Shown piece by piece: positions 23,837 to 32,097 of a DNA stretch of 64,000 nucleotides. The translations under genes and the position numbers were made by a program. Origin of the DNA: Prescottella subtropica (GTDB taxonomy: Bacteria > Actinomycetota > Actinomycetes > Mycobacteriales > Mycobacteriaceae); assembly GCF_005434945.1 (NCBI RefSeq), contig NZ_SKCH01000021.1:1-64000 (forward strand), given 5' to 3'. Under the pieces are notes generated by a model that saw nothing but the letters and a program-made list of their open reading frames with translations, was not told the DNA's origin and searched no databases. Numbering within the stretch: the stretch's first letter is position 1; the number at the start of each line of letters is the position of its first letter.

Positions 23837-25156
23837 GTGTCGGAGACGTTGGAGGAGTGGGAGCGGGAAATCCTGGCGACACCGGAGGTGCCGTCTCGGT
23901 GGCGGATGGCCCGCGCCCGCCGCTTCTACTCGGCGGATGCGGTGCCGGCGGAACGGCGGGGGAAGACCGGCCGGAAGGGTCCGTCGGGGTGGCGGCGGAA
24001 ACCGGCCGACGAGGATCTGCTCGCGTTCCTGACCGTCCACGGTGTGGTGTCGATGCGGCAGGCCGCGACCTGGTTTTACGGCGGGGTGATGAACACGGCC
24101 CGGCAGCGAATCCGCTCGATGGAAGAGGCCGGGCTGCTGACCCGGAACCAGGATCAGCCGTGGGCCGGACCGATCCTCACCCCCACCCTGGATGGGCAGA
24201 CGATCGGCCTCGAAGCGGTCGAGTTCCCCGTCTCGCATGCGTCGCTACGCGGGCACATCACGGTGCCGGCGAACCTGCTGCACCGGCTCCTCGTTTCCGA
24301 GCACACCCTCGCCGCTCGGGCCCGCGGCCGGCAGGTCATTTCGGAGCGGCAGATCCGGATGCTCGAGGCCCGCGACGAAACCGAATCCCACAAGTTTCTG
24401 CAAGCCGTCGGCGCCCACTACTCGCACGACGGAACCACCCCCGGGATCGTGCCGTCGACCCTCACCGTCACCGAATCCGGGCCGGCCGGAACGGTGATCG
24501 TGGGGGAACGGAAAACCTGGTTGGGTTTGCCCGTCTACACCGACTTCGATCACCGCACCGCCCCCTACTCGAGGCAACGGTCCGGGATCCGCTACCCCGA
24601 CTTCATCGAAGTCCTCGACACCGGCGAACTGGTCGCCGCGGAGGTGGAGGTCGCCACCAAATCCGAGGCCCGCATGAGGATGCTCGTCGACGGCTACCGC
24701 GACTCCCTGCCGACCGTCGAAACCTACGTCGATGACACCGGCGCCACCGCCGCCCGACTACGTCGCGGACAGTTCCGGCACTGCCGGTGGATCACCTCAC
24801 CCGAGGTGCGGGCGATGCTGCAAGGCACCACCAACTTCATCACCGGACACCACGAACCCGGCCTCCTACAGAAGGCCATGCCGGACGTGTACAAACCTGA
24901 TTTCGACTGGACGAACCAGGACGATCGGCGGCCCGTCCGAGTGACCGCCGCGACCTCCGATGATCCCGGAATCCAGTACGCCCTCGACCAACGCGACCTC
25001 GAACCGCAGTACCGCTGCGACTACCGCACCTGGGGTCGTTGGCGGACCGTGTGGGAGGGTGTCGTCCCCGTCGAGAAGCGGGACGCGTTCACGTTCACGC
25101 GGTGGCTCCGATCCGGCACCAACCACGCCGACTGCCGGGTCGCCACCAGACGCTGA
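23837..25156 (+). CDS. Replication-relaxation-family protein
   Basis: 439 residues from GTG 23837, which has GGAAGG seven bases upstream; ATG 23822 is an in-frame alternative. DEDLLAFLTVHGVVSMRQAA, then GGVMNTARQRIRSMEEAGLL, is the winged-helix-like domain of the replication-relaxation family found on actinobacterial plasmids and integrative elements. RYPDFIEVLDTGELVAAEVE followed by a Lys suggests an endonuclease-like core (PD...ExE...K) in the middle. The C-terminal 120 residues are unassigned. It probably works at the origin or in transfer. Confidence 0.65.
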   Translation: MSETLEEWEREILATPEVPSRWRMARARRFYSADAVPAERRGKTGRKGPSGWRRKPADEDLLAFLTVHGVVSMRQAATWFYGGVMNTARQRIRSMEEAGLLTRNQDQPWAGPILTPTLDGQTIGLEAVEFPVSHASLRGHITVPANLLHRLLVSEHTLAARARGRQVISERQIRMLEARDETESHKFLQAVGAHYSHDGTTPGIVPSTLTVTESGPAGTVIVGERKTWLGLPVYTDFDHRTAPYSRQRSGIRYPDFIEVLDTGELVAAEVEVATKSEARMRMLVDGYRDSLPTVETYVDDTGATAARLRRGQFRHCRWITSPEVRAMLQGTTNFITGHHEPGLLQKAMPDVYKPDFDWTNQDDRRPVRVTAATSDDPGIQYALDQRDLEPQYRCDYRTWGRWRTVWEGVVPVEKRDAFTFTRWLRSGTNHADCRVATRR

Positions 25157-25659
25157 ACCAAGCCCTGCGAAACGGTCGGCAACACGACGGTGACGGTGAC
25201 GGCGGGAGGCTGCAGAAGCTCCTTCACCACACCCTGCGGGGCATCGTTTCAGGCCCGATCCAGTCGTGTTTCGGGATGCAATCAGGCCCTGATCCGAGGC
25301 CGAAATCAGCACGATCTCGGGGTGGAACACACCTGTTTTCGACGCCGCCACATGCCCGGAATCGGCTGTGATCGGCCCCGATTCCGGGTCGAATCCAACC
25401 CCCGGCCAGGGCGGCAGCGTAGAAATCCGCCGCCGAGACCACCGTCGACCGGCCACCCGTAACGTCAGGTTCCCTCGCGTGAACTGTCCTTGCGGCGGCA
25501 GTGGAGAGGTGGTCTCGCAGCTACCGTGCGGCCAGTTCACGCCGGCGGTCGACGTCGTGTCGCCACCCCGGAGGGTGGGTTTCGCGGCCCTCGTTTCGGT
25601 GCGGCCGGTGGCCAGGTTTTAGATGTAGTCGCCAGTAGTTGAGATGTGAGGAACGACGT
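25157..25659. other. Intergenic region, no gene seen
   Basis: These 503 bases contain several short A/T-richer patches for this genome and repeated GATC(C/T)-type words (around 25255-25330), plus CCCGATTCCGGGTCGAAT near 25378. No coding signal or strong hairpin stands out. It may carry the promoter of the 25660 gene and sites linked to replication. Confidence 0.3.
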
Positions 25660-26853
25660 ATGCACCCCGCTGACGCCACCGACGATGACGCTGTCGCGAG
25701 ACTTCGCCGACAGTTCGAGGAAGACGAACTTCCCCGCCATCACTTCCGGTCGGCCAGCATCCCTGACTATCCGGTCTTCAACGTCGAGCGGCTGCCTGAG
25801 GAGTTGCAACAGAAACTCGAACGTCGACGTGAACGCGGCTACAAGAACCCGCGAGCCATGACCGAAGAAGAGATCAGAGACTGGAAACGAACCGAGTCCA
25901 TAGCAGCGCAGGACAGAATCCGCCGGTTCCAAACCGGCATCAAGTCAGAACCAGGAGAAGATGCGAAGGAACGACGGAGGCACGCCCAAGCCGAAATCCA
26001 CCGCTACGGCGGGCCACTCACACTCCCACGGAGAGCGAAAAGCGAACTCGGATCCACACTCACCACACTCGCCGCCTTGGTCTTCTTCGGCACCGGCATC
26101 TGGCTCATCGTCGAACTGATCCGTGTCTTCGTCAACGGCGAGTGGAGTCGCGCCGTCATCACCCCAGGACTCTTCGTCTTCGGCTCACTCATGGTCGCGG
26201 CACTCATCCCCGACGACACCAGCGGCGACCTCACCGACGAAGACCTCCCACACATCGACCGCGCAATCGAACACATCACCCTGCCGTACAACAGCCAGGA
26301 ATACCGGCTCGCCGAGTACGCCGCGGACCTGACCCAGCGGATCGCCGACAGCCCCGCATGGGCCAGCAACTTCCTCACCAAGCATCGGATCGAACTCGAC
26401 TACACACAGGAACTACGCGAGATCGTCACCCACGCACACACACTGCGCTCGATCCGTACCGAACTCGGTGAGCCTCCCACCGGCAACAGTCACGACGCAC
26501 TTCGCGCCCGCGACCACTTCGAGAAAATCGCGGCACCGCTCGACGTCGTATGGCTGGCCTTGGTCGAACGGGTAGCCGCACTCGAATCGTTCACACTTCA
26601 CCTCGCCGCCCTCGACACCCAACTGGCGAACATGAAAGCCGTCGGCCGGGCCACCTTGTTGGAGGACAAGATCGGCGGGCTCCTCGCGAACGCGGTGAGC
26701 GACGAGTTCGCGGCCGAGCACACACGCTCGGTCACTGAACGCAGCCAGTACGCCTCGCTGTCCATCGAATCGACCCTCGATGCGCTGCGCGGTGACATCG
26801 CAGGATTGACCGCTCTCGCCCAATCACTTCCGGCGACGTACGAAGCGAACTAG
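25660..26853 (+). CDS. Two-helix membrane protein, distant paralog of the 49802 gene
   Basis: 397 residues from ATG 25660. An acidic/basic helical N-terminus of about 130 residues is followed by two membrane segments (LAALVFFGTGIWLIVELIRV and ITPGLFVFGSLMVAALI) and a 200-residue cytoplasmic helical domain. The segment LAEYAADLTQRIADSPAW, then KHRIELDYTQELREI, parallels VYVAAAIIDDIQGSPAW and RVRLDLTMARREI of the protein at 49802. Function unknown; the pair lies either side of the replication and conjugation regions. Confidence 0.6.
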   Translation: MHPADATDDDAVARLRRQFEEDELPRHHFRSASIPDYPVFNVERLPEELQQKLERRRERGYKNPRAMTEEEIRDWKRTESIAAQDRIRRFQTGIKSEPGEDAKERRRHAQAEIHRYGGPLTLPRRAKSELGSTLTTLAALVFFGTGIWLIVELIRVFVNGEWSRAVITPGLFVFGSLMVAALIPDDTSGDLTDEDLPHIDRAIEHITLPYNSQEYRLAEYAADLTQRIADSPAWASNFLTKHRIELDYTQELREIVTHAHTLRSIRTELGEPPTGNSHDALRARDHFEKIAAPLDVVWLALVERVAALESFTLHLAALDTQLANMKAVGRATLLEDKIGGLLANAVSDEFAAEHTRSVTERSQYASLSIESTLDALRGDIAGLTALAQSLPATYEAN

Positions 26854-27029
26854 ACGTCGGCAGCAGCACGGCGCTGCTGCCGGCGGCTGCCCTTGCCGTC
26901 GTGGCGGCGGCGTCCCGGGATGCGTTGGGCGCGTCGGCGGAGCGCCAACTCGTGTTGCAGCCGCTCCGCTGTCAGCTTCCCAGGCCCGTGGATTCGGGTG
27001 CCGTCCCCACGGTCGATCGTCGTGGCCAT
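26850..27029 (-). CDS. Small basic protein
   Basis: 59 residues from an ATG with GGAGGT 7 bases upstream. It starts MATTIDRGDGTRIHGPGKL and continues with a helix rich in Arg (LQHELALRRRAQRIPGRRR). Highly basic, so nucleic-acid binding is possible. It overlaps the end of the 25660 gene by 4 bases on the opposite strand. Confidence 0.45.
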   Translation of the reverse strand: MATTIDRGDGTRIHGPGKLTAERLQHELALRRRAQRIPGRRRHDGKGSRRQQRRAAADV

Positions 27030-27289
27030 CGTGTTCACCTCCCTGCTCGTCGATGCTGGTGCGACGCCACCGTAGACGCCGACCCCAGACCACTGCGGCA
27101 GCGCAGTCACCGCCTTGCAGCCATTGCTGAACTGCTGGTCCGGGTGCTGCGGCGTGAACAGGCACGCGAGAAGCCGAACACCCGAAACCGCCCCGATATG
27201 GTCACCGACGAACCGTGCAGCCGCCCCACCGTTTCCGCCCGGGAACACCAGCCGTCGGCAGCATCAACCCGGCCAGCCAAGGAGGTGCC

Positions 27290-27505
27290 ATGACCTGCCG
27301 AACCAGCCCACACCATGCAGGCACCAGCACCGCCCACACCCCGCCGGCCACCGCAGCAACCTGCTGCAGCCAACACCACTCATCGGCAGACAGCAACACA
27401 ATTACGACACCCCACAACCCGCCCCGGCAGCCCGATCGGAGCTGTTACCGGGATCGCGGCGCGTGGATCGGGCAGTCGATTTCACCGCTGACGGCGGCCC
27501 GGTAA
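27290..27505 (+). CDS. Possible small Thr/His/Ser-rich protein
   Basis: 71 codons from an ATG with AGGAGGT 5-6 bases upstream, the only strong argument for the gene. The product (MTCRTSPHHAGTSTAH, Cys pair in ATCCSQHH) has low complexity and no family. It ends inside the 13-bp inverted repeat at 27440-27510. Confidence 0.3.
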   Translation: MTCRTSPHHAGTSTAHTPPATAATCCSQHHSSADSNTITTPHNPPRQPDRSCYRDRGAWIGQSISPLTAAR

Positions 27506-27510
27506 CAGCT
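27440..27510. repeat. 13-bp inverted repeat
   Basis: AGCTGTTACCGGG (27440-27452) is repeated in inverse as CCCGGTAACAGCT (27498-27510) with 45 bases between. The spacing is long for a terminator; the arms could be paired protein-binding sites or ends of a small element. Confidence 0.5.
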
Positions 27511-27639
27511 TGGAACCGTCACCGGATGCCGGCTGTCAGGGTGGTTCTCCGGCTCCCGATGGGGGCCTGGGGCGCGGTCTACGTGTGATAATCGATCGCC
27601 CACTCCGGGCGCAGTTCATCACGCGAATCGAGTAGACGC

Positions 27640-28101
27640 ATGGCCTCAACAACCCACCCTCTGGGGCGTGGCATGAACAGTGGAGCGTTCGGCAGGATCA
27701 TCGAATACGACGATGGGACGGCGGCGTACAAGCGGCCGATGGAGTTCTCTCACGCGTTCCGGGTGAGGGTCGCTGACGTCACTGGGTTTTCGGTCGAGCG
27801 TGGCAAGAAGATGCTGCAGCGGCGTCTGCTGATCCTCGGCAACGGCACCACGCTCGCCACGGCCGACGTCGCGCACGGTGTTGCCGAGCAGATCGAGGGA
27901 TGGTTCCGGGCGCACAAGGACTTCGGTGGTAACCGGGGTTCGTCGGCTGCGGCCCCGATCCACACCAGCCCTCAACCGGGTGGACAGTCCGGGCCGTCGC
28001 TGATCGCGGACGAGTTGATGAAGCTCGCGGGGTTGAGGGATCAGGGCATCCTCACGGACGCCGAGTTCGAGTCGCAGAAGGCGAAACTGCTGGCGCGCTG
28101 A
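27640..28101 (+). CDS. SHOCT-domain protein
   Basis: 153 residues. The C-terminal 33 residues (ADELMKLAGLRDQGILTDAE, FESQKAKLLAR) are a SHOCT domain, a short helical hairpin found at the end of many membrane and plasmid proteins. The N-terminal 90 residues (GRIIEYDDGTAAYKRP, VRVADVTGFSVERGKKMLQR) form a beta-rich PH-like domain. Likely cytoplasmic. Biological role unknown. Confidence 0.75.
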   Translation: MASTTHPLGRGMNSGAFGRIIEYDDGTAAYKRPMEFSHAFRVRVADVTGFSVERGKKMLQRRLLILGNGTTLATADVAHGVAEQIEGWFRAHKDFGGNRGSSAAAPIHTSPQPGGQSGPSLIADELMKLAGLRDQGILTDAEFESQKAKLLAR

Positions 28102-28172
28102 GACCCAGCCGCTCATCCTGCGGACCCTCCTTGGCTGGCGCTCCGCCCCCCGGTGAGGTTCTTCTCCCCGTT

Positions 28173-28469
28173 CTACGGGCGGGGCCGCAGAAGTCTGCTG
28201 GCCGGCCCGAGAACGCGGTCGAAGGTGTCGTCGACGTCGTATGAACTGGCCAAGAGATCACGTAGCCCGGCCCGCGTGAGTTCGAGTTCGTGTGCCGCGG
28301 TGGTGGGTTCACCGAGGGTATCGACGTCGAGTTCCGCGGGGTCGAGGAGCGCGTATTCGCGGGCCAGATCGGTGAGGGCCCGCCGGGTGTTCCGGTGTGC
28401 CTCGAGTGCGTCCTGCAGTTGGTTGTACAGGTCCGATGGTTGCGTACTGCTGGTGTCGCTGATGGTCAT
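28173..28469 (-). CDS. Small helical protein downstream of the primase gene
   Basis: 98 residues from ATG 28469. Entirely helical and acidic (LYNQLQDALEAHRNTRRALT, HELELTRAGLRDLLASSYDV), so a coiled-coil or helical-bundle protein. It starts about 70 bases after the primase stop on the same strand and is probably co-transcribed. It may be a replication accessory protein. Confidence 0.55.
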   Translation of the reverse strand: MTISDTSSTQPSDLYNQLQDALEAHRNTRRALTDLAREYALLDPAELDVDTLGEPTTAAHELELTRAGLRDLLASSYDVDDTFDRVLGPASRLLRPRP

Positions 28470-28539
28470 GGCGGGCCTCGATTCCGGGTGCGGTGGCGGG
28501 ATTCTCATTGTGTCGGATGCCCCCGACATCGGAGGTGTG

Positions 28540-30492
28540 TCAGCGGGTCGTACGGCGTGCGTCGACGGCGGCAACACGGTGCATCGCGGTCGCCCAATCA
28601 CAGCGGCCGTCAGCGAACGTGGGGAACCGGCCGTACAGATCGCGGGCGGCGGAGGACGGTTTCGAGCCGGCCGCCGCGGTCCGCCATGCGATCTCCGCGC
28701 ACCACCAGGCCCACACCATCGACTCGTGTCGGTAGCGAGTGCGGCGCCGTTCGAGGGTGCCGTGGACACCGAGGAAGGCGGCGACGCCGTGGTAGATGCG
28801 CTCACGGTCGACGGCCACATCCTGGTGGATGAGCCGGTGACGATGCAGGGCTTCCATGGTGGTGTCGAACTCGCCGATGCTCAGCCCGGTGGCATGCCGG
28901 AGGCGGGCTCGACTTGTGCCGGGGTGCTCGCGCAGCATCCAGTGCAGGCGGGCAGCAGCAGGACCGAGGACCGGATGCTGCCAGACATCCCGAGTGAGAT
29001 GAGTCAGGTAAGAGCGGGCCCGATCAAGAGCATTCCCAAGCGGGGGTTCAGGGGGGTGGGAATCCTTGTGTCCATCCACTTGTAGTGTAGGGATACATAG
29101 GCGGTATGCGGCGGCTCGCGTGCCTGAGTGCGGGCGGGTGCGGATGAGCCAGCCGGTGTCCATCAGCTCCCGGACGGTGGCCGCCAGAACCGACTTCGTG
29201 GTGGCCGCGGCGACGGCCCAGCGGCGGATGTCGAGCTCGAAATCGGTGACGGTGTCGGCCCGGTACATCATGTCCGCGATGACGCTCAGGGCCGCCCAGC
29301 GGCGAAAGGCCTGAGCGGATCCACGGAAGAAGCCGTCGCGTTCGGCGGCGGTGAGGGCTGCCCGGACGTGGCTGCGGGCGTGACTGTGTGCGTCGGTGTC
29401 GGTGGTCGCGGGCGGTGCTGCGGCAGCGACCGCGAGGGCGCGATCCCACTGGTGTGCGATGTGCTCGGTCGGGTCAGTGCGGGGGGTGCGGCCGGTATCG
29501 GCGCGGGTGGTGCGCAGGTGCTCGAGGCCGGGCATGCGAGTGGTGAGGGCCGCGGTGGTGATGTCGTCGAGGGTCCAGTGTGCGTGGGCGGCGGAGAGCA
29601 TCACCGACCATGCGGTGCGGGAGGTGTCGGCGCCGGCGGCGGGTGTGGCGTGCGCGAGCTGGCGGATTCGGTCGGGGAGTGCGCGTTTGGTGCCGGGGAT
29701 GACGCCGCGGTCGTGGTCGATGACCCGCAACGCTTTCGTCAGTGTGACGGAATGAGGGTGGGTGTTTACACCTGGGTTGGCTGCGGTGTCGCCGCCCGCC
29801 CATGCGGTCAGGGTCTCGATCACGGTGGGGTCGGCGCCGTCGGTGGCCCATGCGAGTGCTTCGGTGGCGGGTCGGCCTGCGGTGCGCAGGATCTGGGAGT
29901 GGCCGCCGTGTCGGTGGGGGGAGCCGGGGGCGCGGGCACAGCCCGATCCCGGGTTCAGTAGCGGTGTGGCATCGAACACAGTCCCGCAGTGGCGGGTGAG
30001 GGCTTCGGCGAGGCGGCGGACGCGTTTCGCGTCGGCGGGTGCGGTGAGCCGGATCCACAGATGTCGGCTGTGGCGGCCACCGGATGCGCACAGCAGGTGG
30101 GGGATCTCGGCGCGCGTGAGCATGCGGCTCACCTGCTCGGCGGCCTTGCGGGCCGCACCCGGGGTCTTGCCGGGGCGGTCGTCGAAATCCATGCACAGCA
30201 CGTGGAACTGGCTGTTTCGGTCGGCGAGGTGCAGGGCCCACGGGACGTCCGGGGCGGTCGCCGGCAGGCGCGCTGCAACGTACCGGTGATCCCCGTGGGG
30301 GTCGATGCGGATGGTGGTGCGCGGCGACCATTCCCGGACCGTATCGAACAGTTCCGTGGGAGAGATCGGTGTGTGGTTGTGGGTGTCGGCGGGTGCCGGC
30401 ACGGGGGCTGGGGGCAGGGCGGCAGACGTCGGATCGGGCGCGTCGGTGGACGCGGGAGCAGGCGTGCTTGTACCCTGGACCTCACTATCCAA
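28540..30492 (-). CDS. Plasmid replication protein with a primase-polymerase (AEP) domain
   Basis: 650 residues from TTG 30492, supported by AAAGGA 7 bases upstream; no in-frame ATG precedes the domain. An Ala/Pro-rich N-terminus is followed by an archaeo-eukaryotic primase-type domain. It shows HVLCMDFDD with the metal-binding Asp102 and Asp104, SGGRHSRHLW with the SxH motif (142-144), FDATPLL (Asp174) and APGSPHRHGG. Helical and winged-helix segments follow (AATVRELMDTGWLIRTRP, RLRHATGLSIGEFDTTMEAL). Such proteins start replication of plasmids and integrative elements in actinobacteria by making primers. Confidence 0.8.
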   Translation of the reverse strand: MDSEVQGTSTPAPASTDAPDPTSAALPPAPVPAPADTHNHTPISPTELFDTVREWSPRTTIRIDPHGDHRYVAARLPATAPDVPWALHLADRNSQFHVLCMDFDDRPGKTPGAARKAAEQVSRMLTRAEIPHLLCASGGRHSRHLWIRLTAPADAKRVRRLAEALTRHCGTVFDATPLLNPGSGCARAPGSPHRHGGHSQILRTAGRPATEALAWATDGADPTVIETLTAWAGGDTAANPGVNTHPHSVTLTKALRVIDHDRGVIPGTKRALPDRIRQLAHATPAAGADTSRTAWSVMLSAAHAHWTLDDITTAALTTRMPGLEHLRTTRADTGRTPRTDPTEHIAHQWDRALAVAAAAPPATTDTDAHSHARSHVRAALTAAERDGFFRGSAQAFRRWAALSVIADMMYRADTVTDFELDIRRWAVAAATTKSVLAATVRELMDTGWLIRTRPHSGTRAAAYRLCIPTLQVDGHKDSHPPEPPLGNALDRARSYLTHLTRDVWQHPVLGPAAARLHWMLREHPGTSRARLRHATGLSIGEFDTTMEALHRHRLIHQDVAVDRERIYHGVAAFLGVHGTLERRRTRYRHESMVWAWWCAEIAWRTAAAGSKPSSAARDLYGRFPTFADGRCDWATAMHRVAAVDARRTTR

Positions 30493-30575
30493 AGTGAGTC
30501 CTTTTCTGGTGGAGGGGACACCCCGTCGGGTCGCCGAGTTGGTAGCTCGGTTCCGACACCAATTTCAGATCGATG

Positions 30576-30609
30576 AACCCCCGTTTCCTGGCAGAGCGGG
30601 GGGTTCGTC
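30576..30609. terminator. Hairpin between the primase gene and the 30711 gene
   Basis: GAACCCCCG pairs with CGGGGGGTTC (one bulged base) around about 15 bases. It follows the stop of the minus-strand gene at 30711 and precedes the primase start. Confidence 0.45.
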
Positions 30610-30710
30610 ATTTCTGGAGGCTGTCGCGTTCCCTGGCAGTGTGGTCTACGCGGGCCTCACCGGTGTGATCCCCAATGAAATTGTGCGGGCGTCGTCGTCG
30701 ACGCGGGGCA

Positions 30711-31268
30711 CTAGACCATCAGAGACATCACCCCCTGCTCAGATCGGGGAGCCGGCAGATCTGCCTTGCCGAGCATCTTGTCGGCAAGCGACGGATCGAG
30801 AGCGAGTGCATACATGCGCTCGAGTTCACCGCGGAAGGTGGCAAGGTCGTGGTGGCGCAGGCCAACGGTCAGCAGTGCTGAGAACGTGATCAGCATCGGC
30901 AGAGTGCACTCCTGCGAAAGAGCTTCCTGCAGTTCCCGGACGCGATCGACAACCGGAGTGGGGGCGCGGCCGAGCATGATCACGATGCTCGCCGACGTGT
31001 TCGCCGGATCGAACTGCACCTGCCCATCTGTGGTGGTGCGAGTCAGAGGCAGCAGCTCGTCGAGAGCAGATTCGACCTCCGCGGCGTGGCGCACACCGAC
31101 CATCAAGATGGTGCCGACGACGTCGCCGAGCGGGGTGCGGGTCTCCGCCGCGATCGTGCGGATGATGAGGTCGGTGTCCGTCGTGACACGGGTGGAGACG
31201 AATGCGCGATCACCCTTTGACCGTCGCCCACGTGGACGACGGCCGGTGTTGCCACATGCTGTAGACAT
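30711..31268 (-). CDS. Possible ribbon-helix-helix-like plasmid protein
   Basis: 185 residues from ATG 31268, with GAGGGG 7 bases upstream; ATG 31295 is less well placed. A very basic N-terminus (GRRPRGRRSKGDRAF) leads to VSTRVTTDTDLIIRTIAAET, a beta-strand plus helix resembling ribbon-helix-helix DNA-binding proteins. The rest is helical (VVDRVRELQEALSQ, LATFRGELERMYALAL). Upstream of and divergent from the conjugation operon, so it could regulate it or act as a relaxosome accessory protein. Confidence 0.5.
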   Translation of the reverse strand: MSTACGNTGRRPRGRRSKGDRAFVSTRVTTDTDLIIRTIAAETRTPLGDVVGTILMVGVRHAAEVESALDELLPLTRTTTDGQVQFDPANTSASIVIMLGRAPTPVVDRVRELQEALSQECTLPMLITFSALLTVGLRHHDLATFRGELERMYALALDPSLADKMLGKADLPAPRSEQGVMSLMV

Positions 31269-31517
31269 GGCAGGCCCCTCACGATTGTTCTTCATCTCCG
31301 ATGCTGCTGACTGTACAGCACCGGTTGATCTTTACGGATAAGGTACGGCCTCCGGGAGGGTGGATGCGGCAGCGACACGCCCTTATCGGAAATGCGGACT
31401 GCGACTTCTGCCCGACTTTGCTACGCAGATTGCCCGCTCCACCCCGGCATCACCCGGAACTGGCCGTGCAATGATCCCCGCTATCGGAGACACCACGACC
31501 AGGAGGTCCGGTCACGC

Positions 31518-32096
31518 ATGGGGACAGCACCCGACCGTGAGCAGCACGAAACCCGAAAACCCGCTGGCAGTACCAGCACTGCCGGGATCGTGGCCCTCGC
31601 GGTCCTCGCTCTCGTCGCCGCACTTCCGGGTGTTGCGGTCGCTGTCGCGTTCGCGATCCTCGCCTACGAGATCCGCCGCGTCCGCATCATCATGTGGGCT
31701 GGGTGGGCTGCCGCCACCGCGGTCGCCGGCATCGCCCTGGCCGGATTCTCGCCTGCCACATGGCTGTATTGGTCGACGTCATTCGCGACCCGCACCTGGT
31801 TGTCGCCGATCGCGGCTGGCTTCCCTGCAGACAGCACCGGCGTCCGCGGCTGGATGCACACCCACACGGACATGAGCTACCTCGAGGTCACCTGGACGCA
31901 ACTGTGGTTCGGTGTGCCCCTGGGGTTCCTGGCGGCGATCGGCATCATCGTCGTGTTCCGTAGCCGGCCGCGTGCACTCCGCGGCCGTATCGAGGGCACC
32001 GAGCATTCCAACCAGCGGCCGGTCGGGTTCCTGGACCGTCGCCGCCGCACCGTCGAGCGGCGCAAGATCGCTGCCGGCCACTACACGGGGAGCTGA
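31518..32096 (+). CDS. Membrane protein, first gene of the conjugation operon
   Basis: 192 residues; AGGAGG lies about 12 bases before the ATG. Three membrane segments are visible: TAGIVALAVLALVAALPGVA, IIMWAGWAAATAVAGIALAG, and FGVPLGFLAAIGIIVVF. A basic C-terminal tail (RRRRTVERRK) faces the cytoplasm. The gene stops 1 base before the coupling-protein gene, so the two are coupled. VirD4-like proteins lacking their own membrane helices often have such a partner; I infer that role here. Confidence 0.65.
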   Translation: MGTAPDREQHETRKPAGSTSTAGIVALAVLALVAALPGVAVAVAFAILAYEIRRVRIIMWAGWAAATAVAGIALAGFSPATWLYWSTSFATRTWLSPIAAGFPADSTGVRGWMHTHTDMSYLEVTWTQLWFGVPLGFLAAIGIIVVFRSRPRALRGRIEGTEHSNQRPVGFLDRRRRTVERRKIAAGHYTGS

Positions 32097-32097
32097 C

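Noticed and set aside
28540-30492. Plus-strand open frames opposite the primase gene (for example 29128-29961)
   Set aside because: Gly/Val-rich shadows of the minus-strand gene, which carries the primase motifs.
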